From: Narthecium ossifragum
Taxonomy: Eukaryota > Streptophyta > Magnoliopsida > Dioscoreales > Nartheciaceae
Length of the DNA: 64,000 bases
Assembly: GCA_963920575.1 (NCBI GenBank)
Contig: OY986964.1
Span: forward strand, 16,619,987-16,683,986
Reading direction: 5' to 3'
Made by a program: the position numbers and the translations under genes. Below are positions 1 to 11,799 of the stretch, piece by piece. The stretch's first letter is position 1; each line of letters opens with the position of its first letter. The notes beneath the pieces are model-generated. The model searched no databases, had not been told where the DNA came from, and worked only from the letters and a program-made list of their open reading frames with translations.

Positions 1-742
1 ATACATCCAAGCTTTTCCAGCTGATACAATCTTCATTGCATGGGTGAGAAGACTGAAGTCAACCTCCAATTAATCCATCCACTAGCACATGTTTTAACAG
101 CTGTTAACATTTGCTATGTATATCAGTATCACTAGGGCGTGAACCCGTGCCCCTGACTCGGTTTTATTTTTCCATGTTTTTTCAGTTATGTTCATTAGTT
201 ATTATGTCCACGATTTTTAGTTCTCCACCACTGGATCTTGGATTAAACAAACTCCCACCATCATATGTATGATTATTCTCTCTCCCGCTGCCTCTTATAA
301 GGTTGATTTCTATCAACCATAGTCTTTGCATATGTTCAATTTTCATCTGGTTATCTTACTTGTTATTATTGTCCATAAATTCTAGCCTTTACAAAGTTGT
401 GAGCCTCACATGACTAAATCTAATGTACCATGGAAAGGAAGTTGGGAGGACGAATGATGAGAGTTTGTAGTCACAGCGTACGTAGGGAAGACTAGCAAAG
501 AGGACTCACAAGGCCAAACTGGAACACTCTGGAGGATCTTTGAAAGTTTTGTGTGAAGCATATCAATCTTTCATGCGTTTAGCACCGCCAGCAATGTGAG
601 CGTTTCAAAGTTTGCTTCTTTTATGTAACAGAAGTAACTCGTAGAATTCCAAGAAATGAAGAGAAATAAAGAAATTGACATATAACGATCAAGACGAAAA
701 GATGGTAAATCTGACAGCAATGAATTGGGAATTTCCACATAC
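1..742 (-). other. Intron 3 of the AP-2 sigma gene (partial), no exon seen
   Basis: This stretch lies downstream of the third AP-2 sigma exon on the minus strand and opens with a GTATGT donor at 742-737. I looked on the minus strand for the next conserved exon (the part after [17 protein letters not shown]) and did not find it, so intron 3 is longer than 740 bp and the rest of the gene lies off the left edge. The DNA is AT-rich with no repeat or ORF I can support. A deletion of the 3' exons cannot be excluded from this window. Confidence 0.6.
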
Positions 743-1178
743 CTCCACGAAATTGGTGAATTTGGGATCCCTATTAACCACCAACCGATGAACCTGACGG
801 AGATCGAAGCCCTCAATAAGAACCAAGCAAACAACGAAATCCACCAAGAAAAGGGAGGAAACTCTCATTTTTCCAACTTAACATCAGGGTGAAAAGGGGG
901 AATGAAAAAGGAATTGGAGGGGGAGAAAAGACTCGGGCGGGGTGCTGACCTCGTACTCGACCTTGTGCTTCTCGGAGTCCTCGAGGGGGACGTAGTACTT
1001 GGCGAGCCGGGTCTTGCCCTGGCGATTCTGGAGCAAGATGAACCGTATCTGCCATCCAAATCAGAGCAAATTAGAGAAGAATGGGAGTAGATCTCTGGAT
1101 AATTCGACCAAGATGGGATCTTTTGGAAATCTTGAAGGAAGTGGAGATCAAAGAACGGCGTCGGATGAAGCTCACCAT
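743..1178 (-). CDS. AP2S: AP-2 complex subunit sigma, 5' part (three exons; gene runs off the left edge)
   Basis: Sigma is the small subunit of the AP-2 clathrin adaptor, which selects cargo for endocytosis at the plasma membrane. The coding parts are 1176-1178 (the ATG alone), 950-1048 (33 codons beginning [19 protein letters not shown] and ending KVEYE) and 743-793 (17 codons, [17 protein letters not shown]). All splice sites are canonical: ATG|GTGAGC at 1176/1175, CAG acceptor at 1051-1049, GAG|GTCAGC at 950/949, CAG acceptor at 796-794, and GAG|GTATGT at 743/742. The joined frame matches the very conserved N-terminal 51 residues of the roughly 142-residue sigma family with no stop or gap. 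Introns 1 and 2 are 127 and 156 bp. Exon 2 is GC-rich (many C/G third positions), exon 3 less so. The downstream exons are outside the window, so I cannot tell whether the gene is complete. Confidence 0.95.
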
Positions 1179-1640
1179 GATAGACACAGAAATCTAGCTA
1201 GATCGAGGGCTGTTTCTTGGAGAATGACGCCACCTGCGACCAAAAGGAGTCGAGTCACATGAAGAACTCGCCGGCGGAATTGAAGACGCTCCGCCGTTGA
1301 TTTAGAGGTTTGGAACTCGAAGTCCACCGTCCTCGTTGCCGTAACTCCCTGCGGTTGCGTGTTACAGACAGAAATACTGAGACGAGAGCCGGCGTATACC
1401 CATCGTCTCAATCAATCAACTTTCATCGATTGAAACACGTGTCATCCATCTAATAAATATAGGGTTAGTGGAACGTCAGACGAACATGACATGTGGATGA
1501 ACCATCACTTATAAGACCACGTGAGAAAAGAAACATTGATCAATAAAACGTGACACGTATTAAATATTACTCGACGCCCATGTTAAAACACCATCATCAC
1601 GCCGCCTACACATTTATTGCGATGCAATCCAACAATACGA
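1179..1640 (-). promoter_or_regulatory. 5' UTR and promoter-proximal region of AP2S
   Basis: This sequence lies immediately upstream of the AP2S start codon on the minus strand. About 250 bp next to the ATG (1179-1430) are GC-richer than the flank, as expected of a plant 5' UTR. Beyond it the DNA is AT-rich. I see no unambiguous TATA box; a weak TATATTTA-like stretch lies near 1450-1460. The transcription start is not determined. Confidence 0.4.
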
Positions 1641-2428
1641 TATTTGAAACCTCAAGCTTTCCTTGATAACTCCAAACCCGGGCTAAGCAACCCCGAAGTC
1701 TAGGCACCCAACGAAGGTAGATTTCGGAGCCAAACAACTTCGAGGTCGGATCATCAATATAAAGTCAGTCCCAATGACAAATAACATCGAGATCGAGGCA
1801 CTTAACAACCTTGGGTTTGAGGCACTATATGAAGTCTCTAAACATTAGAGTCGTGAAACCTCAAAGTCGAGGCACTATCACAGTGATACCTGGGCTACAT
1901 CCCCACGATCTACCTCACCACTTGTTACGAGCCAAGACCCAGCCAAGTCCGGACCCACGTCTAAGCATGGACGGACCCACGACCAAGGCTGGGTGGGACC
2001 AGGTCCCTTTGGAGCATGATGAGCCAAGCCGGCCATTAGGGAACCTTATCCCTAGCTGGTTTGCTTTCCTAATTGATTTCCTACTAGTTATCCTCATTGA
2101 GTCAGTTTCCTAGTTTTGGTTGATTTAAGTCACTTGTTTATTTAGTTATGTCCTAGTTATTATGAGTCAGTTTGAGTTGTATTAGGAAGAGTATTATTAC
2201 TTGCTGGTTAAGCAAGAAGGCATTCTAGTTTGATTAGAACTTTGTCGATGCCTCTATAAAAGGACATCAATAGCATGTATTGAAAGGGAGAAGAGGATGA
2301 ATAAAGTTAGTAGTTAATAGAGTAAACCCTAAGAGTAGTATAACTTAATTTCCCCAAGTCCACCTGCCACCTTCACCCCTCTCTACTGCCGGGTTACTCT
2401 CCACCAGTCGGCCACCACCCATCGCCGT
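1641..2428 (+). other. Intergenic DNA, possible remnant of another LTR or promoter
   Basis: There is no credible ORF. A TATAAAAG box at 2255-2262 on the plus strand is followed by an AT-rich leader with AAACCCTAAGAG-type sequence, and a candidate LTR start TGTTACGAGCC lies at 1924. This looks like the end of an unrelated LTR or a plus-strand promoter, but I see no matching copy or target-site duplication in the window. Element F begins at 2429. Confidence 0.3.
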
Positions 2429-2736
2429 TGTGAGGACCTATCCCTCTACCCCTGTGGCTCGTTGTAGACCGCAAGGGCAATTTGGTAAATTACGCCTTGT
2501 TGGTTTGTTTCACACCCGCGTGTGCACACACTAACCATGTTTGTGTTAGTGTTTAATTAGAAAGGTTAGGTGGACCCGTGATCGAAAGATCCGGGCTTGG
2601 GCTTAAGTTTTAGCCCAAGTCTAGCTTTCTGCACCTAATGGATCGATCCTTCATTGCTAGAAGATTGATCTTTTAATGCCAGAAAGTTAAGGCGCGATCG
2701 TCATGAATCGATCATTCATAAGTCGGTTCGTTTGTC

Positions 2737-2743
2737 TATAAAG
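2737..2743 (+). promoter_or_regulatory. TATA box of F 5' LTR
   Basis: TATAAAG follows GATCGATC-type palindromes at 2640-2730 by a few dozen bases. The inserted units begin about 285 bp downstream of it. Confidence 0.5.
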
Positions 2744-3026
2744 CGGACGTAACCCTCTTTCTTTAATCCTTTTTGAAATCCGCGTTCTTGAGCTCAGAGC
2801 TGCCGAATTTTGAAGAGATTTTGGACGATCCAAGGTCTTGCAGCTAGGATTGAAGCTGCTCTAGGCTAGGTAGGGATCCTACCTATGTTTGTTTTCCGGT
2901 TTTTGTGAGTTTGAGTTGATTGTGTTTTGTTTTGCTTAGATCTCGTTGTGTAGTTGATGGTTTTAAGTATTCTTACCGATTTTGGACTCGTGGTCCTTCG
3001 TACTACCAAATTCCAAGGTTTTGTGG

Positions 3027-5391
3027 TGTCGCGCCCCGACCCGCGAAAGCCCAACCGGGCCGGGCGACGCGAACTGGAACCTACAAAACGCGGAAGAAGA
3101 CGGCGAGGGTTCCCTCTAACCTATTGGTCTCCCTAGCAATTCACCAGAAGCACCCTCAATTTAAAACAACAATTTAATGAAACCTCGAACCACAGATTTA
3201 AAACCCAAAGTGTTTAATATACATATCCTCGGAGAGGGGAAGATCCAAATACAACATCACTCCCGTAGGAGACTAACTAACCAAAGGTAAAAGCAGTAAA
3301 TATCGCCACCTCTCAAAGTCCACCAGGCGCCGCCGCACCGCCGACCAACTGCCCGGTAGGGGCCACAAAAGAAGAACTGACGCCTGCACCTGCAAAACGC
3401 AGCCCGGGTAGGTGTGAGCACTAAGCTCAGTAGGGATCTACACTACGACACACAGAAGTAAGAGGGAAACGCAAAAGTGTCGCCCTCAAGCAAGACCTGG
3501 GTGTATACAACCCCACCGAGTGTCCCTGAGGCCTAGGGGCAGCACTCCAACACTGTCGACACACAAGCTAAGTAGGCAACTTCACTACCCCGGGTCAGCA
3601 CAGTGGGACACCGGCTAAACCTCAGCATCCGACTCGAGGCCAACACGACCTCTACAATCATCAAGCAACAAGTGTACCAGTCATCTAAGCCTATCATCGA
3701 ATCGACTGGACACCACCATTCAAACCGGGTCCAAACTACCCAACCCCGGTCCTAGGGCTAAGTCCGAGCTTCCAGCCTCGGGACGGTGACCCACAGATCA
3801 CCCACGCCCTAACCAATGCAACTAATGCACAAACAGAGAATGCATGCTATGAACATACACAGATAAGAAGTAAAGCATGCTACAGTATGACAAACATCAT
3901 ATAAGTCAATCGGATCGCTGCAGCGGTACTACCGACCGCTGCCAGCCGATCCGTAGCGGGTCCCGGCTTTACGACGGTACCGCGACCGTCAACCGCGGAC
4001 TCCTGCAACGGGAAGCAACCCCGAAAACGATGATGAACGGAAAACAATATAATATTATATTCAAACACCCAAAAGTTCTCTACTAGAGGCTAATTGATCC
4101 CGTCGATCCAACATCCAAACGACGTCGGATTCAAGATCCAACTTAACCATCAGTAGGTCTACATGCATGGATCAACATATCCAAAATCCAGAATCATCCA
4201 ACTGTTGGATTAACGGGAAAACACTAATCAAAACCATTAAAAATAGACCATAAAACGCCACCAGCCAGCTTTGGGGTCGATCCAGAAAATATTGGATCGA
4301 TCCGAACCATTTGGATCGACCCGAACAGCTTCAAACCAGCTTAAGATCAGCCTCGTCGCAGGTCACGAGAAAAATCACAAAAATTCGTAGACAAATCGAA
4401 AAAATACGAAATAAGCGGGAATGGAAAGATAACTAAGAGATCTGCAACTCTTATGCTCATCATAAGTCAATATCATGTACGTACTGGCCGAAAAACTCGC
4501 CGCAAGCCGACTGTTCTTCAAGAACAGCAGAAACCGGAAAAACCGAGATTAATCATGCATAAATCCTACTCAAATCTCAACTAAATATCATGAAACTTAT
4601 ATCAGTAATTCTACTAGGCAAGAGTAAGCTAACAACACCAAGATCAACAAGATCAAACGGCTAGATCACGAGAAACCCATTAAAGAACACATGTAGATAG
4701 AAGAACCTACCGAACTGCGCATTCCTCGGTTGATCCCTCGCAAACCCGTCACCAACAAGGCTCCAAACCACCTCAGCGATCTTCCTCTTGTTGTCACGGA
4801 TCCAACGAGCCTTAGAACACCCAAAACGGTGGTCGGAGGAGGGAGAACGGCGAAGAGCAAGAGGGCTGCCGGGAGAAAATAGAGGAAGCAGAGCACCGCG
4901 GGAAGAAGAGAGAAGGAAAAAGAAGAGAAGAGAAGAGAAGGAAAGAAGAGGAAGGAAAGCCCGGGGGAAAGCCGGGAAAGCCGAAGGAAAGGGGAAGGAG
5001 GGGAGGGAAAGTCCTCCCCTTCTGACAAGAGAGTGCGACGGCCGGCTGCCGTCCTCGCGAAGGAAAAAGCCACTGACTAGCTACAGTGTCTGGATTGATC
5101 CAACACAAGGATGGATCGATCCAAGACAAGGATGGATCAATCCAACACACTTGGATCGATCCGAACAGGTCAAAAACCCCTAACGGATCTAATCAAACAC
5201 AAATATCAATCAGAGACTGTGTATGCACACGCGGGTGTGAAACAAACCGACAAGGCGTAATTTACCAAACTGCCCTTGCGGTCCAAGAAACAATACGATC
5301 CACCGGATCGCACGCTTGACGCAAAACAAACAAACGAGCCACGGGCCCGACCCAGCCGGTCGACCCAGGAGTAGAGGGACGGGTCCTCACA
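3027..5391 (-). mobile_element. Solo LTR, chromovirus family, homopurine-tract type
   Basis: On the plus strand it reads TGTCGCGCCCC at the left end and GTCCTCACA at the right end, so it lies in reverse relative to F. It is flanked by the 5-bp duplication TGTGG (3022-3026 and 5392-5396), and F's LTR resumes without loss. The length is 2365 bp and there is no internal region, so two LTRs recombined to leave one. It carries GGATCGATCC palindromes at 4276-4325 and 5090-5165 and a purine-rich tract at about 4845-5010. Confidence 0.93.
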
Positions 5392-5456
5392 TGTGGGGTT
5401 TGGTAGAGTTTTCTGACGGTATTTCTCGCCGGAGGTTCGCCAGAGAACCCAACAAG

Positions 5457-5720
5457 ATCGATCGATCCTTCATTGTTGGTCATGCTGAACCCGAGCATGA
5501 TCGATCATATGGTGAGGATGATCGATCTTTGTGCCTTGGGTAGCATGGGATCCCCTTTGTCGCGAGAAGGATCGATCTTCCTTGGCGCGGCAAAGAGGGT
5601 GCCCTCTGTCGCGAGGATGATCGATCTTCCTGGGAGGAAGGATCGATCTTCTTTAGCACGACAGGAAGGGAAGGCTCTCTGTTACTTGGAAGATCGATCT
5701 TTCCTTTGGAAAAGATTGAT
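5457..5720 (+). repeat. GATCGATC palindrome cluster in F 5' LTR (downstream block)
   Basis: Several GATCGATC cores lie within about 260 bp and are separated by 20-50 bp of unrelated sequence. The equivalent block in the solo LTR at 6398-8642 lies at about 7676-7985 in the opposite orientation. Confidence 0.8.
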
Positions 5721-6397
5721 CCTTTGGTGGCAGAGAGGCGTTTTCATTGGTTTTTCCCGCGGGGCTTTGTATGTACAGTTTTCCGTATAACTTTATATTT
5801 CGTATATACTCTTAAGCATGCTAGCTCCATATTAGGGGCAGTGCTGAACCAGGAGAGTGATGACTCCTGGGATGTTTAGAATAAGTGGGCGAGTAGCCCT
5901 ATTGCTTTGCATAGCCTTGCATGCCGGGGTGCGCCAAGGGCTTTGACCTGCGTGGTTTGTCTCTGTTGTTTGCGGGGCTGCTTCCCGATGTAGGTTACTG
6001 GTGAACTGGGTGGCAGTTGGTGGTGTACCACTACAGCAGTTCGAGACCTTAAATACATGTTCACCACCCCGGGCAGGCAGAGTGCCGAGCCCAGACCTTG
6101 TTATTCTATCATCACATCATGCTGCATGCTTAATGTTTATATGCGTATGTTCATTATATGCATCTCTGTTGTTCATTAGTTGCATAGTTAGGGCGTGGGC
6201 GATCTGTTGGTCGCCGTCCCGAGGCTTGGAAGCTCGGATTTAGCCCTAGGACCGGGGTTGGGTAGTTTGGACCCGGTTTGAATTGTGATGTACAATCAAT
6301 TTCGATGAAAGGCCTAGATGACTGGTACACATGTTGCTTGATGATTGTAGAGGTCGTGTCGGCCTCGAGTCGGATGCTGAGGTGTAGCCGGTGTCCC

Positions 6398-8642
6398 TAT
6401 CGCGCCCCGACCCGCGTAGGCCCAACCGGGCCGGGCGATGTAAACCGGAACCTAACCTACTGCGGAAATTTTGGCGACGTTTCCCTCTAATCGTAGTGGT
6501 CTCCCTAACAATTCATAATCATCATGTATTATACAAACAATCACAAACCTCAAAACACTGAACTGGATATAATACAAATCCTCAAAACATGGAAATTATA
6601 CATTTAACACTTCCGTAGGAGACTATCTATAACAAAAGGGTAAAACTGAGATCGCCGCTCCTCAAGCACCGCCAGTCGCCGCCACATCACCAAACACCTG
6701 CCCAGTAGGGGCGACTGAAGAAGAGCTAGCGCCAGCACTTGCAAAACGCACCCCGGGTAGGAGTGAACACTAAGCTTAGCAGGGACACTACATTACGATA
6801 CTCACAATGGAGGGAACACAATAGTGTCGCCCCCAAGTCAAACCTAGGTGTATACAGAGGTCCCATAACCCCACCGAACGTCCCAGAACGCAGGCTCCCA
6901 GCACTACAGACTCACAGCAGGACCGTGAACACTACTGGCGGGACAAGGCACCGCTGAGTGGGCACACCCCCCACTCAAGAGTCAAAGACTGCCGGACACC
7001 GGCTACACCTCAGGACTCGGCTCGAGGTTGACACGACCTCGAAACATCGAACAACATGTATTCAGGTCATCTAACCCTATCATCGATATCAACTGAATAC
7101 TACAAATCGAGTCATGGACCAAGCTACTCGCAACGGTCCTAGAGCTAGATCCGGGCTACCCGAAAGCCCCGAATCGGCGGTCAACCCACCGCCAGCGTCC
7201 TACTCTTATGCAGCTAATGCACAATACAATGCATGCTATGGACATGCGCATGATAAAACATGTAAGCATGCAACAATATGTGATGATATAAATAACAAGG
7301 TCTGGGCACGGCACCCTGCCGGCCTGGGTTGGTGAACAGGTAAGTAAGGTCTAGGAGCTGCTGCAGTGGTACCACCACCAACTGCCAGCAGTCCACCACA
7401 ACACCTGCATCGGGAAGCAGCCTCGCAAACAACAGCTCACAGATATCACAGGTAAAGCCCTCGGCGCACGCCGACATGTAAGGTTAGGGAAAGCTGTAGG
7501 GCTACCCACCCATTTATTCTAAACATCCCGGGAGTCATCACTCCCCCGGTTCACCACTGCCCCTATTATAGGGCTAACATGGTTAAACATATGTACAAGG
7601 TATAAAGCGGTAAGGGAAAACCGACATACCAAGCCCCACGGGCAAAAGCCATGAAAAATCCTCTCTGCTACTAAGGGATCGATCTTTACCTAAGAAAAGA
7701 TCGATCTTTCAAGTAACAGAGAGCCTTCCCTCACTGTCGAGCTAAAGAAGATCGATCCTTCCTCCTAGGAAGATCGATCTTTCTCGAGACAGAGGGCACC
7801 TTTTTTGTCGCGCCAAGAAAGATCGATCCTTCCTCCCAGGAAGATCGATCCTACTCGCGACGCAGGGTAGCCATGCTACCCAAGACCCAGGATCGATCAT
7901 CTCCAAGCAGAGGATCGATCCTTCATCGGGCGCAGCATGACCAACCCAGAGAGATCGATCCGGATGGGTTCTCCGGCGACCGGACGGCGAGAAATACCAC
8001 AGGAAAACGCTACCAAACCCCCTAAAACTCTGGGATCTGGTAGATCAAGGGACCAAGAGTCCAAAACCGGTGGAATCACAGCAAGCAAATATGTATATTA
8101 ACAGATCTAAGCAAAAGATCACAATCAAACCGGAAAAACTTCCAAAAACCCGAAAAGATGTAGGTAGGATCCCTGCCTAAGCAATAACAGCTTCAATCCT
8201 AGCTGCTAGGCCTTGGATCTTCCTCAAGCTCCTTCAAAATCGACAGATCTGGGCTCAAGATCCACGGATTTCAAAAGGATTTAAGTAAATCCGCTGAGTC
8301 CGCTTTATAGGCGGACGAACCGACCTATGAGGGATCGATCTCTTCTCAAAAGAAGATCGATCTCTCATGGCGAACTCAGCTTGACTTTCTGGCACAAGGA
8401 GATCGATCTCTTAGCCAAAGAAGATCGATCTTATTTGTACTGAAAGCTAAACTTGGGCAAGAACTCAAGCCCAAGCCCGGATCTTTTGATCCTGGGTCCC
8501 ACTAACCATTCTAGCCAAACATTACTACAAACATGGTCAGTGTGTGCACACACGAGTGTGAAACAAGCCGACAAGCCGCAATTTACCAAATTACCCTTGC
8601 GGTCCACAGCGAGCCACAGGAGTAGAGGGATGGGTCCTCACA
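6398..8642 (-). mobile_element. Solo LTR, chromovirus family, second insertion in F 5' LTR
   Basis: The left end reads TATCGCGCCCC (one substitution from TGTCGCG) and the right end reads GTCCTCACA. The target duplication GTCCC is at 6393-6397 and 8643-8647, and F's LTR continues on both sides. The length is 2245 bp. GATCGATC clusters lie at 7676-7985 and 8330-8435. There is no coding region. Confidence 0.92.
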
Positions 8643-8715
8643 GTCCCACTGTGTTGACTCTTGAGTAGAGGGGTTGCCTACTCAGCGGTGCCATTTCCCG
8701 TCTGCAGTGCCGTTT

Positions 8716-11023
8716 TGTCGCGCCTCGACCCGCGAAAGCCCAACCGGGCCGGGCGATGCGAATCGGAACCTAACTAAATGCGGAAATAAAGGCGAGGGGT
8801 TCCCCCCAACTTACTGATTTCATTAAACAGTTCATAAGCACCCCTGAATAATACAACAAATTTAAACCTCAACAGATATAATATAATAATCCAAAACCTC
8901 AAAGGGGTTACAATAGTTTATACATCATACTCCCGTAGGAGACTAACTATAACAAAAGTGTAGAAAGTGATCACTGATCCTCAGACCCCGCCAGACGCCG
9001 CCGCACCACCAAACACCTGCCCGGTAGGGGCTACTGAAGAAGAGCTGGCGCCTGCCCCTACAAAATGCAGCCCGAGTAGGAGTGAGCATAAAGCTCAGTA
9101 GGGTTCTACACTACGTCACACAGAAGGAAGGGGGAACCCAACAGTGTCGCCCTCAAGTAAGACCTGGGTGTACACAGGGGCCCCATAACCCCACCACGTG
9201 TCCCTGAGGCCCACGATCATGGTCTTCCAGCCGAGCTGGTCACATGTCTGGTCACACTCAGAAGCAGGAAACAACACTGCTGGCCCACAAGCAGGGAACG
9301 ACACTGCAAGCGGGAAACGACACCGCTAAGTAGGCAACCCCTCTACTCAAGGGTCAATACAGTGGAACACGGGCTACACCTCAGCATCCGACTCAAGGCC
9401 GACATGACCTATATAATCATTAAGCAACATGTGTACCAGTCATCTAAGCCTATCATCAAATTTGACCGGACACCACAATTCGAACCGAGTCCTAATTACC
9501 TAACCCCGGTCCTAGGGCTAAATCCGAGCTTCCAGCCTCGGGACGGTGATCCACAAATCACCCACGCCCTAACCATGCAACTAATGTACAACAGAGAATG
9601 CATGCTATGAACATACACAGATAAGAGAATAAAGCATGCAACAGTATGATCAGGCAACATACAAGTCTAACAGGATCGTTGCAGCGGTACTACCAACTGC
9701 TGCCAGCCGATCCGCAGCAGGTCCCGGCATTACGACGGTACCACGACCGTCAACCGCGGACTCCTGCAACGGGAAGCAACCCCGAAAACTTCGATGAACA
9801 GTAAAAATATATTATTATAATCCGAGCTTGTAATATTATATTCAAAACACCAAAATGTTCTCTACAAGCAGCTAGTTGACCCGTCGATCCGACGTCCAAA
9901 CGACGTCGGATTCAAGATCCAACTTAGACACCAGTAGATCTATATGCATGGATCAACATATCCAAATTCCAGAATCATCCAACGGTTAAAGTTACGGAAA
10001 AACGCTAATCAAAACCACTAATTAAACTAACTTACTAATTAATTACTGCAACGCAGCCCGCCAGTAATAATTCATAACAATTCGTAGGAAAATCGGAAAA
10101 ATATGAAATAAACTGGAATGGAAGGGTAACGAAGAGATCTACAACTCTTATGTTTATCAAAAGCCAAGATCATACACGTACAAGCCGAAAAACTCGCCGC
10201 AAGCCGGCTGTTCTTCAAGAACAGCAGAAAACCGGAAAATCTGAAATTAATCATGCATAAATCCTACTCAAATCTCAACCAAAGATGATGAAACTTATAT
10301 CAGTAATTCTAATAGACAAGATGCATCCAACAACACAATTTCATCAAGATCTAACGGCTAGATTTAACGAAACCCATTAAACACTCTCGTAGGTAGAAAA
10401 ACCTACCAAACTGCGCTAATTCCTTGGTTGATTGCTCGCTAACCAGCTGCTAACCAAGCTCCAACCCACGTCAGTGATCGTCCTCACGTCACCACGATTC
10501 CAACGAGCCTTCAAGCTCCCAAAATGGTGGCCGGAGGAGGGAGAACGACAACGAAGGAGATGGCTGCCGGGAAGAACAGAGGAAACAGGGCACCGTGGGA
10601 AGAAGAGAAAGAAGGAAGAAGAAGAGAAAGAAGAAGAGGAGGAGAAGAGAAGGGGAAGGTGGGGAAAAAGGGAAGGAGAGATCCTCTCCTCTGACAATGG
10701 AGGACGACGACCGTCTTCTCCAAGCACAACTGCCCAACCTGCTCTGCTCACGAGTCCGATCGATCGCTCCTAGGAGCGATCGATCGCTCAAGGGCCGTAA
10801 GCTGCCCAAAACCAAGCTTCAGCGCGCCTGAGCTGGGATCTTCCGATCCCGGGTCCACCTAACCATTCTAATCAAGCACTAACACAAACATGGTCAGTAT
10901 GTGCACACGCGGGTGTGAAACAAACCAACAAGGCTCAATTTACCAAATTGCCCTTGCGGTCCACAACGAGCCACGGGCCCGACCCAGGCGGTCGACCCAG
11001 GAATAGAGGGACAGGTCCTCACA
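8716..11023 (-). repeat. Element E 3' LTR (complete)
   Basis: It runs from TGTCGCGCC at 8716 to CCTCACA at 11023, 2308 bp. A purine-rich tract (plus strand) lies at about 10525-10690, and a perfect 30-bp palindrome at 10757-10786. Just inside the element, 11024-11090 reads on the minus strand as the sequence between the pol stop and the 3' LTR. Confidence 0.9.
10757..10786. repeat. 30-bp perfect palindrome in E 3' LTR
   Basis: The sequence is identical to its reverse complement over 30 bases, with a central CTCCTAGGAG flanked by GATCGATC on both arms. A related imperfect copy is in the truncated LTR near 57242-57271. The matching part of E's 5' LTR is deleted. Confidence 0.95.
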
Positions 11024-11097
11024 TCCTAATACCCTTAAAGGAAATCTCGTCCCGAGATTCGATAAAGGTAGGGCTCGAAAACAGAAAAACAGTTACA

Positions 11098-11664
11098 CTA
11101 AAAGACAGGACAAGAGGTACCTCGAGATGAAAATAACTGTGGAAACTCCTGCTGCATGCGCGCCTCGCGCTCCCAGGCCATCTCCTCGGTGCCTCTGTGT
11201 CTCCACAGTACCTTGACCAAGGGAATCGTCTTGCTCCGCAAGACCTGATCCCTCCGGTCAAGTACTCGAACTGGCTGCTCGACGAACGTCGCGTCTGCCT
11301 CAAGCTCGATGTCATCCACCCTGATGACATGAGACGGATCTAGGTGATACTTCCTCAGCATCGACACATGGAACGTTGGATACACAGCAGACATGTGCTG
11401 AGGAAGATCCAGGCGGTAAGCTACCTCGCCGATCCTCTCTAGGATCTCAAACGGCCCGACAAATCTCGGTGCCAACTTACCACCTCTGCCAAACCTGACG
11501 GATCCTCTGTACGGCGATGCTCGCCGGAACACTCTGTCGCCGACTGCAAACTCTAACGGTCGTTGCCTCTGATCTGCATAACTCTTCTGCCGGCTCTGAG
11601 CCGTCATAAGCCTCTGCCTGATCTGAATGAACCTCTCTGACAAGTGAACTGCTATGTGGCACAC
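11098..11664 (-). pseudogene. Element E integrase C-terminus and chromodomain-like tail
   Basis: This is an open stretch of 188 codons, the best-preserved coding part of E. It covers the end of integrase (SRQKSYADQR, then the GPFEILERIGEVAYRLDLP core) and a C-terminal VRVLDRRDQVLRSKTIPLVK segment followed by VLWRHRG and WERE. In plant chromoviruses that segment is a chromodomain-like module thought to guide insertion into heterochromatin. The first residues are set by where the ORF opens, not by a real start, because it is the tail of a polyprotein. The upstream pol is broken, so this is a fragment. It ends about 75 bp before the 3' LTR. Confidence 0.8.
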
Positions 11665-11686
11665 ATACTCATATCATATGTGCTGA

Positions 11687-11799
11687 CCTAACCTCTGCAT
11701 CTGGTCTCTGGATCTGATCTCTGCATCTAATCTCTGTATCTGATCTCTATATCTAATCTCTGTATCTGATCTCTGCACCTAACCTCTGTATCTGGTGCC
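11687..11799. repeat. 13-bp tandem repeat in E pol
   Basis: About nine tandem copies of a 13-base unit (ATCTGATCTCTGY with variants ATCTAATCTCTGT) lie just beyond the intact integrase tail. They interrupt what should be integrase coding sequence. Confidence 0.85.

Noticed and set aside
571..1055. Alternative protein frames across the AP2S exons (starting MADTVHL or MFAWFLL)
   Set aside because: They read through introns in the wrong frame. The spliced frame matches AP-2 sigma exactly.
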